From the NCBI RefSeq assembly GCF_014076415.1, contig NZ_CP043568.1:248001-312000 (forward strand): a stretch of 64,000 nt of DNA. The letters run 5' to 3'. Of this stretch, positions 1 to 9,515 are shown piece by piece. Position numbers and translations under genes: made by a program. Below the pieces are notes generated by a model. The model ran no database searches. It worked only from the letters and a program-made list of their open reading frames with translations, and was not told the origin of the DNA. The DNA is from Comamonas testosteroni (GTDB lineage: Bacteria; Pseudomonadota; Gammaproteobacteria; Burkholderiales; Burkholderiaceae_C). Numbering within the stretch: the first letter of the stretch is position 1; each line of letters opens with the position of its first letter.

Positions 1-354
1 TATACCTTCGTCGTGGGCGGCAAGGCCAGGATGCCGGAATTCGTGGCCCAGCGCGCGGGTCGGCTGCTGCAGGGCGTGAAGTACGACCCTGCCAAGGTCG
101 AGGCCGGCGCCATGCTGTATGTGGCCAACTGCGTGTTCTGCCACGGCGTGCCGGGCGTGGACCGTGGCGGCAATATTCCCAATCTGGGCTATATGGACGC
201 AAGCTATATCGAGAACCTGCCCAGCTTCGTCTTCAAGGGCCCGGCCATGGCGCGCGGCATGCCGGATTTCACGGGCAAGCTGTCGGGCGATGACGTGGAG
301 TCCATCAAGGCCTTCATCCAGGGTACGGCGGACGCCATCCGGCCCAAGCCCTGA
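1..354 (+). CDS. PQQ-dependent alcohol dehydrogenase (quinohemoprotein), C-terminal fragment
   Basis: Only the last 117 residues are in the window; the reading frame is open from base 1. A c-type heme motif CVFCH lies near residue 43 of the fragment, and a GMPDF segment near residue 80 is the expected axial methionine ligand. The phrase GGKARMPEF before the cytochrome domain is typical of the linker between the PQQ propeller and the C-terminal cytochrome c in type II quinohemoprotein alcohol dehydrogenases. These periplasmic enzymes oxidise alcohols to aldehydes and pass electrons through the heme. The aldehyde dehydrogenase that follows in the same direction about 100 bp on fits an alcohol-to-acid pathway. 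The PQQ domain and true start are outside the window, so substrate class cannot be judged. Confidence 0.8.
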   Translation, partial: YTFVVGGKARMPEFVAQRAGRLLQGVKYDPAKVEAGAMLYVANCVFCHGVPGVDRGGNIPNLGYMDASYIENLPSFVFKGPAMARGMPDFTGKLSGDDVESIKAFIQGTADAIRPKP

Positions 355-458
355 AGCCTGCACTTCACCACGCCGGGCCGCTGGTGCATCCGAGCCATGC
401 ACCGGCGGCCCCGGATCGCAAACCTCTTCTTTTGACTCGATACCAAGGAAATAGCCTC

Positions 459-1889
459 ATGCAAGACCATCTGCAGTTCTATATCGACGGACAATGGGTG
501 AATCCGGTCAGCCCGCGCAGCCTGGACGTCATCAATCCCTCCAACGAGCAAGCCATCGCCCGCATCAGCATGGGCTCGGCCGCCGACGTGGACAAGGCCG
601 TGGCTGCCGCGCGCCGCGCCTTCGAGAGCTACTCGCGCACCAGCCGCGAAGAGCGCCTGGCCCTGCTGGCCAAGGTGCTGGAGGTCTACCAGCGCCGCTA
701 TGGCGACTTTGTGCAGACCATCTCGCAGGAGATGGGGGCGCCGCTGTGGCTGTCCAAGGCGGCGCAGGCCGCCATGGGGGTGGCCCATCTGGGCTCCACC
801 ATCGAGGTCCTCAAGAGCTTTGCCTTCGAACAGGTGCAGGGCAGCACGGCCGTCGTGCACGAGCCCGTGGGCGTGGTCGGCATGATCACGCCCTGGAACT
901 GGCCCATCAACCAGATCATGTGCAAGGTCGCCCCGGCCCTGGCGGCTGGCTGCACCATGGTGCTCAAGCCCTCGGAGGTCGCCCCGCTCAACGCCCTGCT
1001 CGTGGCCGAGGTGCTGCACGAGGCGGGCGTGCCGCCCGGCGTCTTCAACCTCGTCAACGGCGACGGCCCCGGCGTGGGCGAGGCCATGTCTTCCCACCCT
1101 GACATAGACATGATGACCTTCACCGGCTCCACGCGCGCGGGCATTGCCGTGGCCAAGGCCGCGGCCGACAGCGTCAAGCGCGTGGCCCAGGAACTGGGCG
1201 GCAAGTCCGCCAACATCGTGCTGGACGACGCCAACCTGCAAAAGGCCGTGACCCATGGCGTGCAGGCGGTGCTGATGAACTCGGGCCAGAGCTGCAATGC
1301 CCCCACGCGCATGTTCGTGCCGCGCGCCCTGCACGGGCAGGCCGTGGAGATCGCGCGCAGCGTCGCCGCAGCAGCGACCGTGGCCGATGCGCTGGCCGAT
1401 GGCATGCACATGGGCCCCGTGGTCAGCGAGGCGCAATGGGGCAAGATCCAGGCCCTGATCCGCAAGGGCATCGAAGAGGGCGCGACCCTGGTGGCGGGCG
1501 GCACAGGCCGCCCCGAGGGGCTGGCCCAGGGCTACTTTGTCAAGCCCACGGTGTTTGCCGACGTGAGCAACGACATGACCATCGCGCGCGAGGAAATCTT
1601 CGGCCCCGTGCTGGTGATGATTCCCTACGATGACGAGGAAGATGCCATCCGCATGGCCAACGACACGGTGTACGGTCTTTCGGGCTATGTGCAGTCGGGC
1701 AGCCTGGAGCGTGCGCGCCGCGTGGCCGCGCGACTGCGCACAGGCATGGTGCACCTCAACGGCGCGGGGCCTGACTTCAATGCGCCGTTCGGCGGCTACA
1801 AGCAGTCAGGCAATGGCCGTGAATGGGGCGAGCACGGTTTCCGCGATTTCCTGGAAACCAAGGCCGTCATGGGCTACGGCGCGGCCTGA
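459..1889 (+). CDS. NAD(P)-dependent aldehyde dehydrogenase
   Basis: A 476-residue aldehyde dehydrogenase of normal family length. The catalytic cysteine is C279 in NSGQSCN, the general base is E245 in QELGGKS, and the Rossmann segment with PWNWP is near residues 145-149. It should oxidise an aldehyde to the acid with NAD(P)+ in the cytoplasm. The ATG at 459 is preferred over an in-frame ATG at 384 because an AAGGAA ribosome site lies about 8 bases before it and the family begins near this point. It follows the quinohemoprotein alcohol dehydrogenase, so its substrate is probably that enzyme's product aldehyde. The specific aldehyde is not identifiable. Confidence 0.88.
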   Translation: MQDHLQFYIDGQWVNPVSPRSLDVINPSNEQAIARISMGSAADVDKAVAAARRAFESYSRTSREERLALLAKVLEVYQRRYGDFVQTISQEMGAPLWLSKAAQAAMGVAHLGSTIEVLKSFAFEQVQGSTAVVHEPVGVVGMITPWNWPINQIMCKVAPALAAGCTMVLKPSEVAPLNALLVAEVLHEAGVPPGVFNLVNGDGPGVGEAMSSHPDIDMMTFTGSTRAGIAVAKAAADSVKRVAQELGGKSANIVLDDANLQKAVTHGVQAVLMNSGQSCNAPTRMFVPRALHGQAVEIARSVAAAATVADALADGMHMGPVVSEAQWGKIQALIRKGIEEGATLVAGGTGRPEGLAQGYFVKPTVFADVSNDMTIAREEIFGPVLVMIPYDDEEDAIRMANDTVYGLSGYVQSGSLERARRVAARLRTGMVHLNGAGPDFNAPFGGYKQSGNGREWGEHGFRDFLETKAVMGYGAA

Positions 1890-1905
1890 GCTATTCAAAA
1901 TCAAT

Positions 1906-1945
1906 AGCTGCTGGTGCCTATCTAATGGGCGCCAGCAGCTTTTTT
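1906..1945 (+). terminator. Rho-independent terminator after the aldehyde dehydrogenase
   Basis: A 13-bp stem (AGCTGCTGGTGCC pairing with GGCGCCAGCAGCT, one G-T pair) with a 9-base loop is followed by six T residues. It starts 17 bases after the stop codon. It sits between convergent genes, and the ProQ-family stop codon lies inside the T-tract. Confidence 0.85.
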
Positions 1946-2696
1946 ATTGAATATTCTGCTGGCGGCGACGCGCGCGTTCCAGCTGCTGTGCGACCTGGCG
2001 CGGATTCATGCCGTACATCTCGGCGAACTCCTGCTCCGAAGTCTGGCCGCTGAGCTGGAAAGAGCGCAGCAGCGCCTCGTCCTTGGCGGCGCGGGCATCG
2101 GCCTCGGCCAGAGCATCTACCACCAGGGCGTTGGTCTTTTCGTCACGACCCTGTACGCGCTCGGCGTATTCCTCGCGCGTGAGACCGGAGGCTTCGTAGG
2201 CGACGACGATGCGGTTGCGCAGCTTGGGCGTCAGGTCTTCCTGCGTGCGCTGCTGGCGGCGGCGGAAGACTTCGATCAGAGCGTGGTGAACATGCTCGGG
2301 CAGCGTGGCTTCCACGGGCTGGCCGCTCAGGTCATGACGCTGCTGGCCGCTGGCCATGGCAGCCAGATAGCGGCCGGAGCGGGTGTGCTGCTGCAGCGCG
2401 CTCTTGAGCGCGTCCTTGTCCAGCTCAGGGTGGGCGGCCAGCAGGTCTTCAAAAATGCCGCGCTTGAAGGGCAGCAGTTGCTCGCCAAACAGGGCCGGGT
2501 GCCACTGTGCCAGCTGCTCCAGCAAGGGGTGTTGCGGGCGTGCGGCCTGCGGGGCGGCTTTGGCTGCAGGAGCGGGGTTCTGGCGGCCACGGCCGCCTCG
2601 GCGCGAGCGTGAGCCGGGCTGCGAGTCCTGCACGCTGTGCTGCGATGCCGCTTGCGAGGCTTTCTGCTCTTGTGATTCAGACACGATTTCAGTCAT
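1944..2696 (-). CDS. ProQ/FinO-family RNA-binding protein
   Basis: A 250-residue protein. The N-terminal 55 residues are low complexity and basic (RSRRGGRGRQ). The ProQ/FinO core follows from about residue 57 (HPLLEQLAQWHPALFGE) to about 165, with the typical LPFKRGIFEDL and YLAAMASG segments. The C-terminal tail is charged and ends in an Arg/Gln-rich stretch. ProQ/FinO proteins bind structured small RNAs and mRNA 3' ends and act as RNA chaperones. The start at 2696 was chosen because the frame upstream runs into glcF coding sequence and lacks family similarity; no strong ribosome site is visible. It is the last gene of the glcE-glcF direction, about 75 bp after glcF, and may be co-transcribed. 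Confidence 0.8.
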   Translation of the reverse strand: MTEIVSESQEQKASQAASQHSVQDSQPGSRSRRGGRGRQNPAPAAKAAPQAARPQHPLLEQLAQWHPALFGEQLLPFKRGIFEDLLAAHPELDKDALKSALQQHTRSGRYLAAMASGQQRHDLSGQPVEATLPEHVHHALIEVFRRRQQRTQEDLTPKLRNRIVVAYEASGLTREEYAERVQGRDEKTNALVVDALAEADARAAKDEALLRSFQLSGQTSEQEFAEMYGMNPRQVAQQLERARRRQQNIQ

Positions 2697-2772
2697 GGCA
2701 AAGCCCGTGGGCCTGGGAAAACAAAACTCCCAATCATGCCAGCATTGCAAACTGCAGTGGCATGCGGGGGTG

Positions 2773-4026
2773 TCAGTCGGTGGCCAGCGCCTGATCCAGC
2801 AGCTCCACCCAGTGCATGACCGGGACCTCGGTGCCGTTTTGCAGATGGACGATGCAGCCCATATTGGCCGAGAGAATCGCTGCGGGCTTTTCGGGCGCGA
2901 ACGGCTCGTCCAGTGCGGCGATCTTGCGGTCGCGCAACTGGTGCGAGATTTCGGGCTGCAGCACCGAGTAGGTGCCGGCAGAGCCGCAGCACAGATGGGA
3001 TTCGGTGCGCGCCACGCGCAGATCGAACCCCAGCTCGCGCAGGCCCGCTTCCACGCCGCCACGCAGTTTCTGCCCATGCTGCAGCGTGCAGGGCGGGTGA
3101 TAGGCCACAGGAGCCCGGGGAGCTGTGATGCGGTCCTTGAGCTTGTCCACCAGCTCGGGCAGCATGTCGGGCAGCAGTTCGCTGAGATCGCGGGTCAAGG
3201 CGCTGATGCGCGCGGCCTTGTCTGCGTATTGCGGCTCCAGCCGCAGCAGATGGCCGTACTCCTTGACGGTGACACCACAGCCCGAGGCGTTCATCACGAT
3301 CGCCTCGACCTCGCCGCGCTCCACCAGCGGCCACCAGGCGTCGATATTGGCGCGCATCTGGGCCTTGCCCCCGTCCTGGTCGTTGAGGTGGAATTTCACC
3401 GCGCCGCAGCAGCCGGCCTTGTCGGCAATCACGGTCTGCACGCCCACGGCGTCCAGCACGCGGGCCGTGGCGTAGTTGATGCGCGGCATCATGGCCGGCT
3501 GCACGCAGCCTGCCAGCAGCAGCACCTTGCGCGCATGTTCCCGTGCGGGCCAGGCTCCAGCATCCCAGTTGGCCGGTATTTTTTCGCCCAGGGACTGCGG
3601 CAGCAGGCCTTTCACGGCGCGGCCCAGCTTCAGTGCGGGGGCGAACAGCGGGGAATTCATGCCCTCCTTGAGCAGCCAGCGCTGCAGCTTCTCGCCCGTG
3701 GGGCGCTCGACCTGCTCATCGACGATCTTGCGACCGATGTCGACCAGGTGGCCGTACTGCACGCCGCTGGGGCAGGTGGATTCGCAGTTGCGGCAGGTCA
3801 GGCAGCGGTCCAGATGCAGCTGCGTGGCCCGCGTGGGCGTCTGGCCTTCGAGCACCTGCTTGATCAGATAGATGCGGCCGCGCGGGCCGTCCAGCTCGTC
3901 GCCCAGGGTCTGATAGGTGGGGCAGGTGGCGGTGCAAAAGCCGCAATGCACGCATTTGCGCAAAATGGCTTCGGCTTCCTGCCCTTCGGGCGTGGCACGG
4001 TATTCGGGCGCGAGATTGGTTTGCAT
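2773..4026 (-). CDS. glcF: Glycolate oxidase iron-sulfur subunit
   Basis: A 417-residue protein with two 4Fe-4S ferredoxin motifs: C25-x2-C-x2-C-x3-C35 and C75-x2-C-x2-C-x3-C85, each ending in CP. Two CCG motifs of the heterodisulfide-reductase type follow (KAGCCGAV near 202 and HLCCGSAG near 335). This is the GlcF architecture. GlcF passes electrons from the flavin subunits GlcD/GlcE to the respiratory chain during oxidation of glycolate to glyoxylate. It lies 18 bp after glcE with an AAGGAC ribosome site, so the two are one operon. No glcD is next to them in this window. Confidence 0.92.
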   Translation of the reverse strand: MQTNLAPEYRATPEGQEAEAILRKCVHCGFCTATCPTYQTLGDELDGPRGRIYLIKQVLEGQTPTRATQLHLDRCLTCRNCESTCPSGVQYGHLVDIGRKIVDEQVERPTGEKLQRWLLKEGMNSPLFAPALKLGRAVKGLLPQSLGEKIPANWDAGAWPAREHARKVLLLAGCVQPAMMPRINYATARVLDAVGVQTVIADKAGCCGAVKFHLNDQDGGKAQMRANIDAWWPLVERGEVEAIVMNASGCGVTVKEYGHLLRLEPQYADKAARISALTRDLSELLPDMLPELVDKLKDRITAPRAPVAYHPPCTLQHGQKLRGGVEAGLRELGFDLRVARTESHLCCGSAGTYSVLQPEISHQLRDRKIAALDEPFAPEKPAAILSANMGCIVHLQNGTEVPVMHWVELLDQALATD

Positions 4027-4044
4027 GGGGTGCTGTCCTTGTTC

Positions 4045-5193
4045 TTACCAATGCGCCGAGAGGCGGCCTACATTGAGAATGCCGGCGGGGTCGAATGCCT
4101 GCTTGAGCCGGGCATGCAGCTGTGCCGATGTGCGGCCTGCGGGGCTGGCCTGTGCATGAACATCAAGATCGCTGTTGGCGCTTGTCTGATTGGCGTCCTC
4201 GGCTTTGAAAAGAGAAGCGGACCCGCCGGCTGCCTGCGCGAGTTGCTGCAAAGCTGCTGCGGCCGAGCGCGGGGCCTGCACCCAGCGCTGAGCTCCATGC
4301 CAGTCGATGAGCGGGCCTGCTGCACCTTGCGGCAATGGCAGCGGCGCTGCGGTCGCAGGAACGGACAGACGCCACAGGCAACGATCGGCAGCGCGCTGCT
4401 GGAACCAGGGCAGGCTCAGATCGCGGCTGGCGTTCCAGTCGGCGGCAACGGCGTCGCTGTCCAGCCGCTGGCCACCCAGGCGCAGGGTGGCGGCCTGAAC
4501 GGCGGCGCGGGCGCCGCGCAGTCGCAGATACAGCGTGCCCTTGCCGTCTTCTTCCAGCCAGTTGCTGGCATTGAGCGGCAGAGGCTGGCCGCCCCAGTGG
4601 TTGAGCCAGTCCAGCGCCTGCTCCTGGCTGCAGCTATCAAAGCGCAGCGTGGCCTCGGCCGGAGCCATGGGCAGGACCTTGAGGCTGATCTCGGTGATCA
4701 GGCCCAGCGTGCCCCAGCTGCCCGTCATCAGGCGCGAGACGTCATAGCCGGCCACATTCTTCATGACCTGGCCGCCGTAGCGCAGCAGCTCTCCCTGGCC
4801 GTTGATCATCTCCAGGCCCAGCACGAAGTCGCGTACTGCACCCACGCTGGCACGCGACGGGCCGGACAGGCCTGCGGCGACCATGCCGCCCACGGTGCTG
4901 CCCTCGCCAAAGTGCGGCGGCTCGAAAGCCAGGCACTGGCCTTGGCTGGCCAATGTTGCCTCCAGCTCGGCCAGCGGCGTGCCGGCGCGAACGGTCACCA
5001 CCAGCTCGCTGGGCTCGTAGCTGACGATACCGCTGAGCGCGCGCGTGGACAGCGGCTCGCCCTGCAGACGCAGGCCGTAGAAGTCCTTGCTGCCGCCGCC
5101 GCAAATGCGCAGCGGGGTCTTGTCACTGGCAGCGGCGCGAATGCGCTCGCTGAGCTGATTGATTTGGCTGGTGGCTGAATCCATGGCCTGCAT
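4045..5193 (-). CDS. glcE: Glycolate oxidase FAD-binding subunit
   Basis: A 382-residue FAD-binding PCMH-type protein. The FAD-binding region covers about residues 25-200 (RICGGGSKDFYG, VTVRAGTPLAELEATL, GSTVGGMVAAGLSGPSR, MKNVAGYDVSRL), and the short C-terminal half ends with FDPAGILNVGRL. GlcE works with GlcD and GlcF to oxidise glycolate (or a related 2-hydroxy acid). An in-frame ATG at 5184 is an alternative start; neither has a clear ribosome site. The insertion sequence starts only 72 bp upstream. Before that insertion the upstream neighbour was the amtB terminator, so glcD was not adjacent in the pre-insertion arrangement either. Confidence 0.9.
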   Translation of the reverse strand: MQAMDSATSQINQLSERIRAAASDKTPLRICGGGSKDFYGLRLQGEPLSTRALSGIVSYEPSELVVTVRAGTPLAELEATLASQGQCLAFEPPHFGEGSTVGGMVAAGLSGPSRASVGAVRDFVLGLEMINGQGELLRYGGQVMKNVAGYDVSRLMTGSWGTLGLITEISLKVLPMAPAEATLRFDSCSQEQALDWLNHWGGQPLPLNASNWLEEDGKGTLYLRLRGARAAVQAATLRLGGQRLDSDAVAADWNASRDLSLPWFQQRAADRCLWRLSVPATAAPLPLPQGAAGPLIDWHGAQRWVQAPRSAAAALQQLAQAAGGSASLFKAEDANQTSANSDLDVHAQASPAGRTSAQLHARLKQAFDPAGILNVGRLSAHW

Positions 5194-5257
5194 GGTAGCC
5201 GGGGCGCCCCTTGGGCAGGAAGGCCTGGTCTTTGATTTTTTTGAAAAGCAGGCGTGA

Positions 5258-5265
5258 ATAAAAAA
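5258..5265. repeat. Target-site duplication, left copy
   Basis: The octamer ATAAAAAA directly abuts the left inverted repeat of the insertion sequence and is repeated at 6573-6580. Eight bases is the usual duplication length for the ISL3 family. Confidence 0.9.
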
Positions 5266-6572
5266 GGTTCATCGAGGAATTCCGTGGAGATGAGCCCGTT
5301 CGTTTTGTAATCTGACGGCTGCGAAGCTGACATCGGAGAACAAATCAAATGCTGGACTCGAAGTTATTGCAGGCTCTTGGCGGCTGGGAGGGCTACGAGG
5401 TTGAACGTGTGCAGTGGCCCCAGGGCGATAGCCGCACCGTGTCGATCTATCTGAAGCCGCAGGCCAGCATCATGCATTGCGAACGCTGCGGTGCGCAGTG
5501 CAGCCAAGTCCATGAGACCACGACACGGCGCGTGCGCGATCTGGCATTGTTCGAGTACAAGGTGGTGCTGCATGTGCCGCGTCGGCGTCTGTGGTGCGAT
5601 AGCTGTGGTGGCCCGCGCCTGGAGAAACTCAGCTGGCTCGGTCGCTACCAGCGCGTCACAGACCGTCTGGCACAGGCGTGCAGCCAGTTGCTTCGCAGCA
5701 GCAGCATCAAGGCAGTCGCGGCCTTCTTCGATCTTGGGTGGCACACGGTCAAGTCCATCGACAAGACCTTATTGCTGGCCACTACCGCGCAGCCGCAATG
5801 GGAGCGGATCGAATACTTGGCAATGGACGAGTTTGCGTTGCACAAGGGCCATCGCTACGCCACAGTCGTCGTCGACCCCATCAGCCGGCAGGTGCTGTGG
5901 GTGGGGCAAGGGCGCTCACGCGAGACGGCCCGCCAGTTCTTCGAGCAGTTGCCCGTTGGCGTTGCCCAGCGCATTCGCGCGGTTGCTATCGACATGACTA
6001 CTGCCTACGAGCTGGAGATCCAGGCCAACTGCCCCAACGCCGAGATCGTCTATGACCTGTTCCATGTCGTGGCCAAGTATGGCCGGGAGGTTATCGACCG
6101 AGTGCGTGTCGATCAGGCCAACTTGCTGCGCCAACAGCCCTTGGCGCGCAAGGTGCTCAAGTCCAGCCGCTGGTTGCTACTGCGCAATCGCAACAAGCTG
6201 CAGGCTCAACAAGCAGTGCAGCTCAAGGAGCTGCTGGCGGCCAATGAGCCATTAATGGCGGTATACGTCTTGCGCGATGAGCTAAAACAGCTGTGGTTTT
6301 ACCGTCGTCCGGCTTGGGCGCATCGCGCCTGGCAGCACTGGTGTGAGCAAGCGCGCCAAAGCGGTATTACAGCACTGAGCACCTTTGCTCAGCGCTTGCA
6401 AAGCTACCTGCACGGGATCATCGCCCGATGCCGGCATCCGTTGAACACAAGTGTTGTCGAGGGCATCAACAACACCATCAAGGTCATCAAGCGCCGGGCC
6501 TATGGCTACCGCGATCAGGACTATTTCTTTCTGAAGATTCGCGCAGCCTTCCCCGGTAATGCGCGATGAACC
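5266..6572 (+). mobile_element. ISL3-family insertion sequence, 1307 bp, complete
   Basis: The element is bounded by imperfect terminal inverted repeats of about 22 bp, both starting GGTTCATCG (left end at 5266; right end is the complement ending at 6572). It is flanked by the 8-bp direct repeat ATAAAAAA. It carries one transposase gene. Length, ends starting with GG, and 8-bp duplication all match the ISL3 family. The perfect duplication suggests a recent single insertion. It landed in the U-tract of the amtB terminator and so lies between amtB and glcE without breaking a gene. Confidence 0.93.
5349..6569 (+). CDS. ISL3-family transposase
   Basis: A 406-residue transposase. An N-terminal zinc-finger-like region has C-x2-C pairs near residues 41-44 (CERCGAQC) and 80-83 (CDSC), followed by a helix-turn-helix near residues 115-140. 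The DDE catalytic core shows D in LAMDEFALHKG, D in AIDMTTAYE and E in SVVEGINNTIK, followed by the typical KRRAYGYRD segment. The gene fills the element, and its TGA stop lies inside the right inverted repeat. No frameshift is visible, so the protein is probably functional. Confidence 0.93.
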   Translation: MLDSKLLQALGGWEGYEVERVQWPQGDSRTVSIYLKPQASIMHCERCGAQCSQVHETTTRRVRDLALFEYKVVLHVPRRRLWCDSCGGPRLEKLSWLGRYQRVTDRLAQACSQLLRSSSIKAVAAFFDLGWHTVKSIDKTLLLATTAQPQWERIEYLAMDEFALHKGHRYATVVVDPISRQVLWVGQGRSRETARQFFEQLPVGVAQRIRAVAIDMTTAYELEIQANCPNAEIVYDLFHVVAKYGREVIDRVRVDQANLLRQQPLARKVLKSSRWLLLRNRNKLQAQQAVQLKELLAANEPLMAVYVLRDELKQLWFYRRPAWAHRAWQHWCEQARQSGITALSTFAQRLQSYLHGIIARCRHPLNTSVVEGINNTIKVIKRRAYGYRDQDYFFLKIRAAFPGNAR

Positions 6573-6604
6573 ATAAAAAAGCCCCGCAGTTCGCACTGCG
6601 GGGC
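6573..6604 (-). terminator. amtB terminator, whose U-tract is the insertion target
   Basis: On the minus strand a 9-bp GC stem (GCCCCGCAG with CTGCGGGGC, 6-base loop, 6581-6604) is followed by TTTTTTAT at 6580-6573. This lies 36 bp after the amtB stop. The T-run is also the right copy of the target-site duplication (6573-6580), so the terminator was restored by the duplication when the insertion sequence entered. Confidence 0.88.
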
Positions 6605-6640
6605 AACGTAATGAAACTGAACTTGCGAAGAGCCTGCCGC

Positions 6641-7993
6641 TTAACGGGTGTAGGCCACCTCACCGTGAGAAGTGATGTCCAGGCCCTGGCGTTCGGACTC
6701 TTCCGAGACACGCAGACCCACGGTCAGATCGGCAATCTTGTAGGCCAAGAAGGAGACCACGCCGGACCAGACGATGGTCACCAGCACGCTCTCGACCTGC
6801 ACCCACAGCTGATGCGCCATGTTGTAGCCCTCGGGCTCGATACCGCCCAGGCCCTTGGCGCAGAACACGCCGGTCAGGATGGCACCCAGGATACCGCCGA
6901 CACCGTGGACGCCGAACACGTCGCAGACGTCGTCAACCTTGAGCAGATGCTTGAGGCCGGACACGCCCCAGAAGCACAGAGGGCCGGCGATGATGCCCAT
7001 GACGATGGAGCCCATGGGGCCGACGAAACCGGCGGCGGGCGTGATGGTCACCAGACCGGCCACGGCACCCGAGGCAGCGCCCAGCATGGAGGCCTTGCCG
7101 CGCAGCAGTGCTTCGGCCACGATCCAGGAGATGGCAGCAGCGCCGGTCGCCAGGATGGTGTTGATGAAGGCCAGGCCGGCAGCGCCATTGGCGGCACCGG
7201 CAGAGCCGGCGTTGAAGCCGAACCAGCCCACCCACAGCAGCGAAGCGCCCACCATGGTCAGCGTCAGGCTGTGAGGGGGCAGGGCTTCCTTGCCGAAGCC
7301 GATGCGCTTGCCCAGCATGTAGGCACCCACCAGACCGGCCACGGCGGCGTTGATGTGCACCACGGTGCCGCCCGCGAAGTCCAGCGCGCCATCGGCACCC
7401 AGCAGACCGCCGCCCCACACCATGTGGGCCATGGGGATGTAGCTGAAGGTGAACCACAGCACGGAGAACACGATCACGGCCGCGAACTTGATGCGCTCGG
7501 CAAATGCTCCCACGATCAGCGCCACGGTGATGGCGGCGAAGGTGGACTGGAAGGCCACGAACACATATTCGGGGATGGTCTTGAGCATGGACGACAGCGT
7601 GTCAGGCGTGATGCCCATGAGGAACAGCTTGTCGAAGCCGGCGAAGAACTTGCCTTCGCCGCCAAAGGCCAGCGAGTAGCCGTAGATGGCCCACAGCACG
7701 GTGATCAGCGAAAAGATCACGAAGACCTGGGCCAGCACGGACAGCATGTTCTTGCTGCGTACCAGGCCGCCGTAGAACAGCGCCAGGCCGGGGATGACCA
7801 TCAGGATCACCAGCATGGTCGAGGTCAGCATCCAGGCGGTGTCACCGGCGCTCAGGGTGGGAACGGCCTCGGCCGCTGCTTCGGCCACAGGTGCTGCTGC
7901 GGCGGCAGCCGTTGCAGCTTCCTGGGCAAAGCCTGTGGCCGAAGCAGCCAGCAGGCCCAGTCCCAGGCCTGCGCTCAATAATTTCTTGATCAT
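6641..7993 (-). CDS. amtB: Ammonium transporter
   Basis: A 450-residue Amt protein. A signal peptide covers about residues 1-24 (KKLLSAGLGLGLLAASATGFAQ), then an Ala-rich linker, then eleven hydrophobic membrane segments. Family segments include PGLALFYGGLVRSKN, FAERIKFAAV and DDVCDVFGVHGVGGILGAILTG with the conserved pore histidine. It moves ammonium across the inner membrane and is blocked by GlnK. The ATG at 7993 is preferred because GAGAAAG lies just before it; a TTG at 8008 in the same frame is less likely. It is the last gene of the porin-glnK-amtB operon. Confidence 0.95.
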   Translation of the reverse strand: MIKKLLSAGLGLGLLAASATGFAQEAATAAAAAAPVAEAAAEAVPTLSAGDTAWMLTSTMLVILMVIPGLALFYGGLVRSKNMLSVLAQVFVIFSLITVLWAIYGYSLAFGGEGKFFAGFDKLFLMGITPDTLSSMLKTIPEYVFVAFQSTFAAITVALIVGAFAERIKFAAVIVFSVLWFTFSYIPMAHMVWGGGLLGADGALDFAGGTVVHINAAVAGLVGAYMLGKRIGFGKEALPPHSLTLTMVGASLLWVGWFGFNAGSAGAANGAAGLAFINTILATGAAAISWIVAEALLRGKASMLGAASGAVAGLVTITPAAGFVGPMGSIVMGIIAGPLCFWGVSGLKHLLKVDDVCDVFGVHGVGGILGAILTGVFCAKGLGGIEPEGYNMAHQLWVQVESVLVTIVWSGVVSFLAYKIADLTVGLRVSEESERQGLDITSHGEVAYTR

Positions 7994-8032
7994 GGCAATC
8001 TTTCTCAAAACGGTTCCAGAGAGACTGGGCCT

Positions 8033-9141
<1,109 letters not shown>

Positions 9142-9195
9142 TCAGGGTTCCTCCGGTTTGAAAATTTCGTGGCAAAAATCTCGGATGAACTCTCA

Positions 9196-9213
9196 AAGCA
9201 CAGACCGTGCCAG
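9196..9213 (-). promoter_or_regulatory. Sigma-54 promoter of the porin-glnK-amtB operon
   Basis: Reading the minus strand, TGGCACGGTCTGTGCT matches the -24/-12 consensus TGGCACG-N4-TTGCT with GG at 9211-9210 and GC at 9199-9198, exactly 10 bases apart. The expected start of transcription is about 45 bp before the porin ATG at 9141. Confidence 0.82.
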
Positions 9214-9351
9214 TCTCTGTGGCTGCTGCCGGGTGGTCCGCCGCTCATGCTCTGAGAACAGGCGCCGGGCCATAGCTGCCAGTACAAAAAGCTACGAGTT
9301 TTCACAATCACTGAGCGCATCTTTCGCCACCTGGGTGCTGGCCGAAATCCA

Positions 9352-9370
9352 TTGCACCAAGATGGTGCGT
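9352..9370. promoter_or_regulatory. NtrC-type binding site
   Basis: TTGCACCAAGATGGTGCG is a near-perfect palindrome (TGCACCA-aga-TGGTGCg) and closely matches the classical NtrC site of the enteric glnA promoter. It lies about 145 bp upstream of the sigma-54 promoter, a normal enhancer distance. Weaker half-sites with TGCACC occur at 9379 and 9413. The region 9142-9515 holds no gene. Confidence 0.75.
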
Positions 9371-9470
9371 TTTTGCGATGCACCGCCATGGCTCTGCTTT
9401 TTGCCGGGTTCTTGCACCAATCAGGGGATTGGGAAGTGAATGCTTGCTCTTTGTCTGGGCGCTGACAAGG

Positions 9471-9499
9471 AAAAAGCCCATCGGCTAGGCGATGGGCTT
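9471..9499 (-). terminator. Terminator after the sulfatase
   Basis: On the minus strand AGCCCATCG and CGATGGGCT form a 9-bp stem with a 6-base loop, followed by TTTTTCC. It starts 17 bp after the sulfatase stop codon. Confidence 0.8.
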
Positions 9500-9515
9500 G
9501 GGGGTTGGCTGCAAT

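Noticed and set aside
204-1754. A 516-codon open frame antisense to the aldehyde dehydrogenase
   Set aside because: It is a shadow of third-position GC bias; the protein text is His/Arg/Gly-rich with no family pattern, and the sense gene is clear.
2383-5178. A 931-codon open frame antisense to glcE, glcF and part of the ProQ gene
   Set aside because: Both glycolate oxidase subunits are unmistakable on the other strand; the long frame has low-complexity Gln/Ala/Gly text and no ribosome site.
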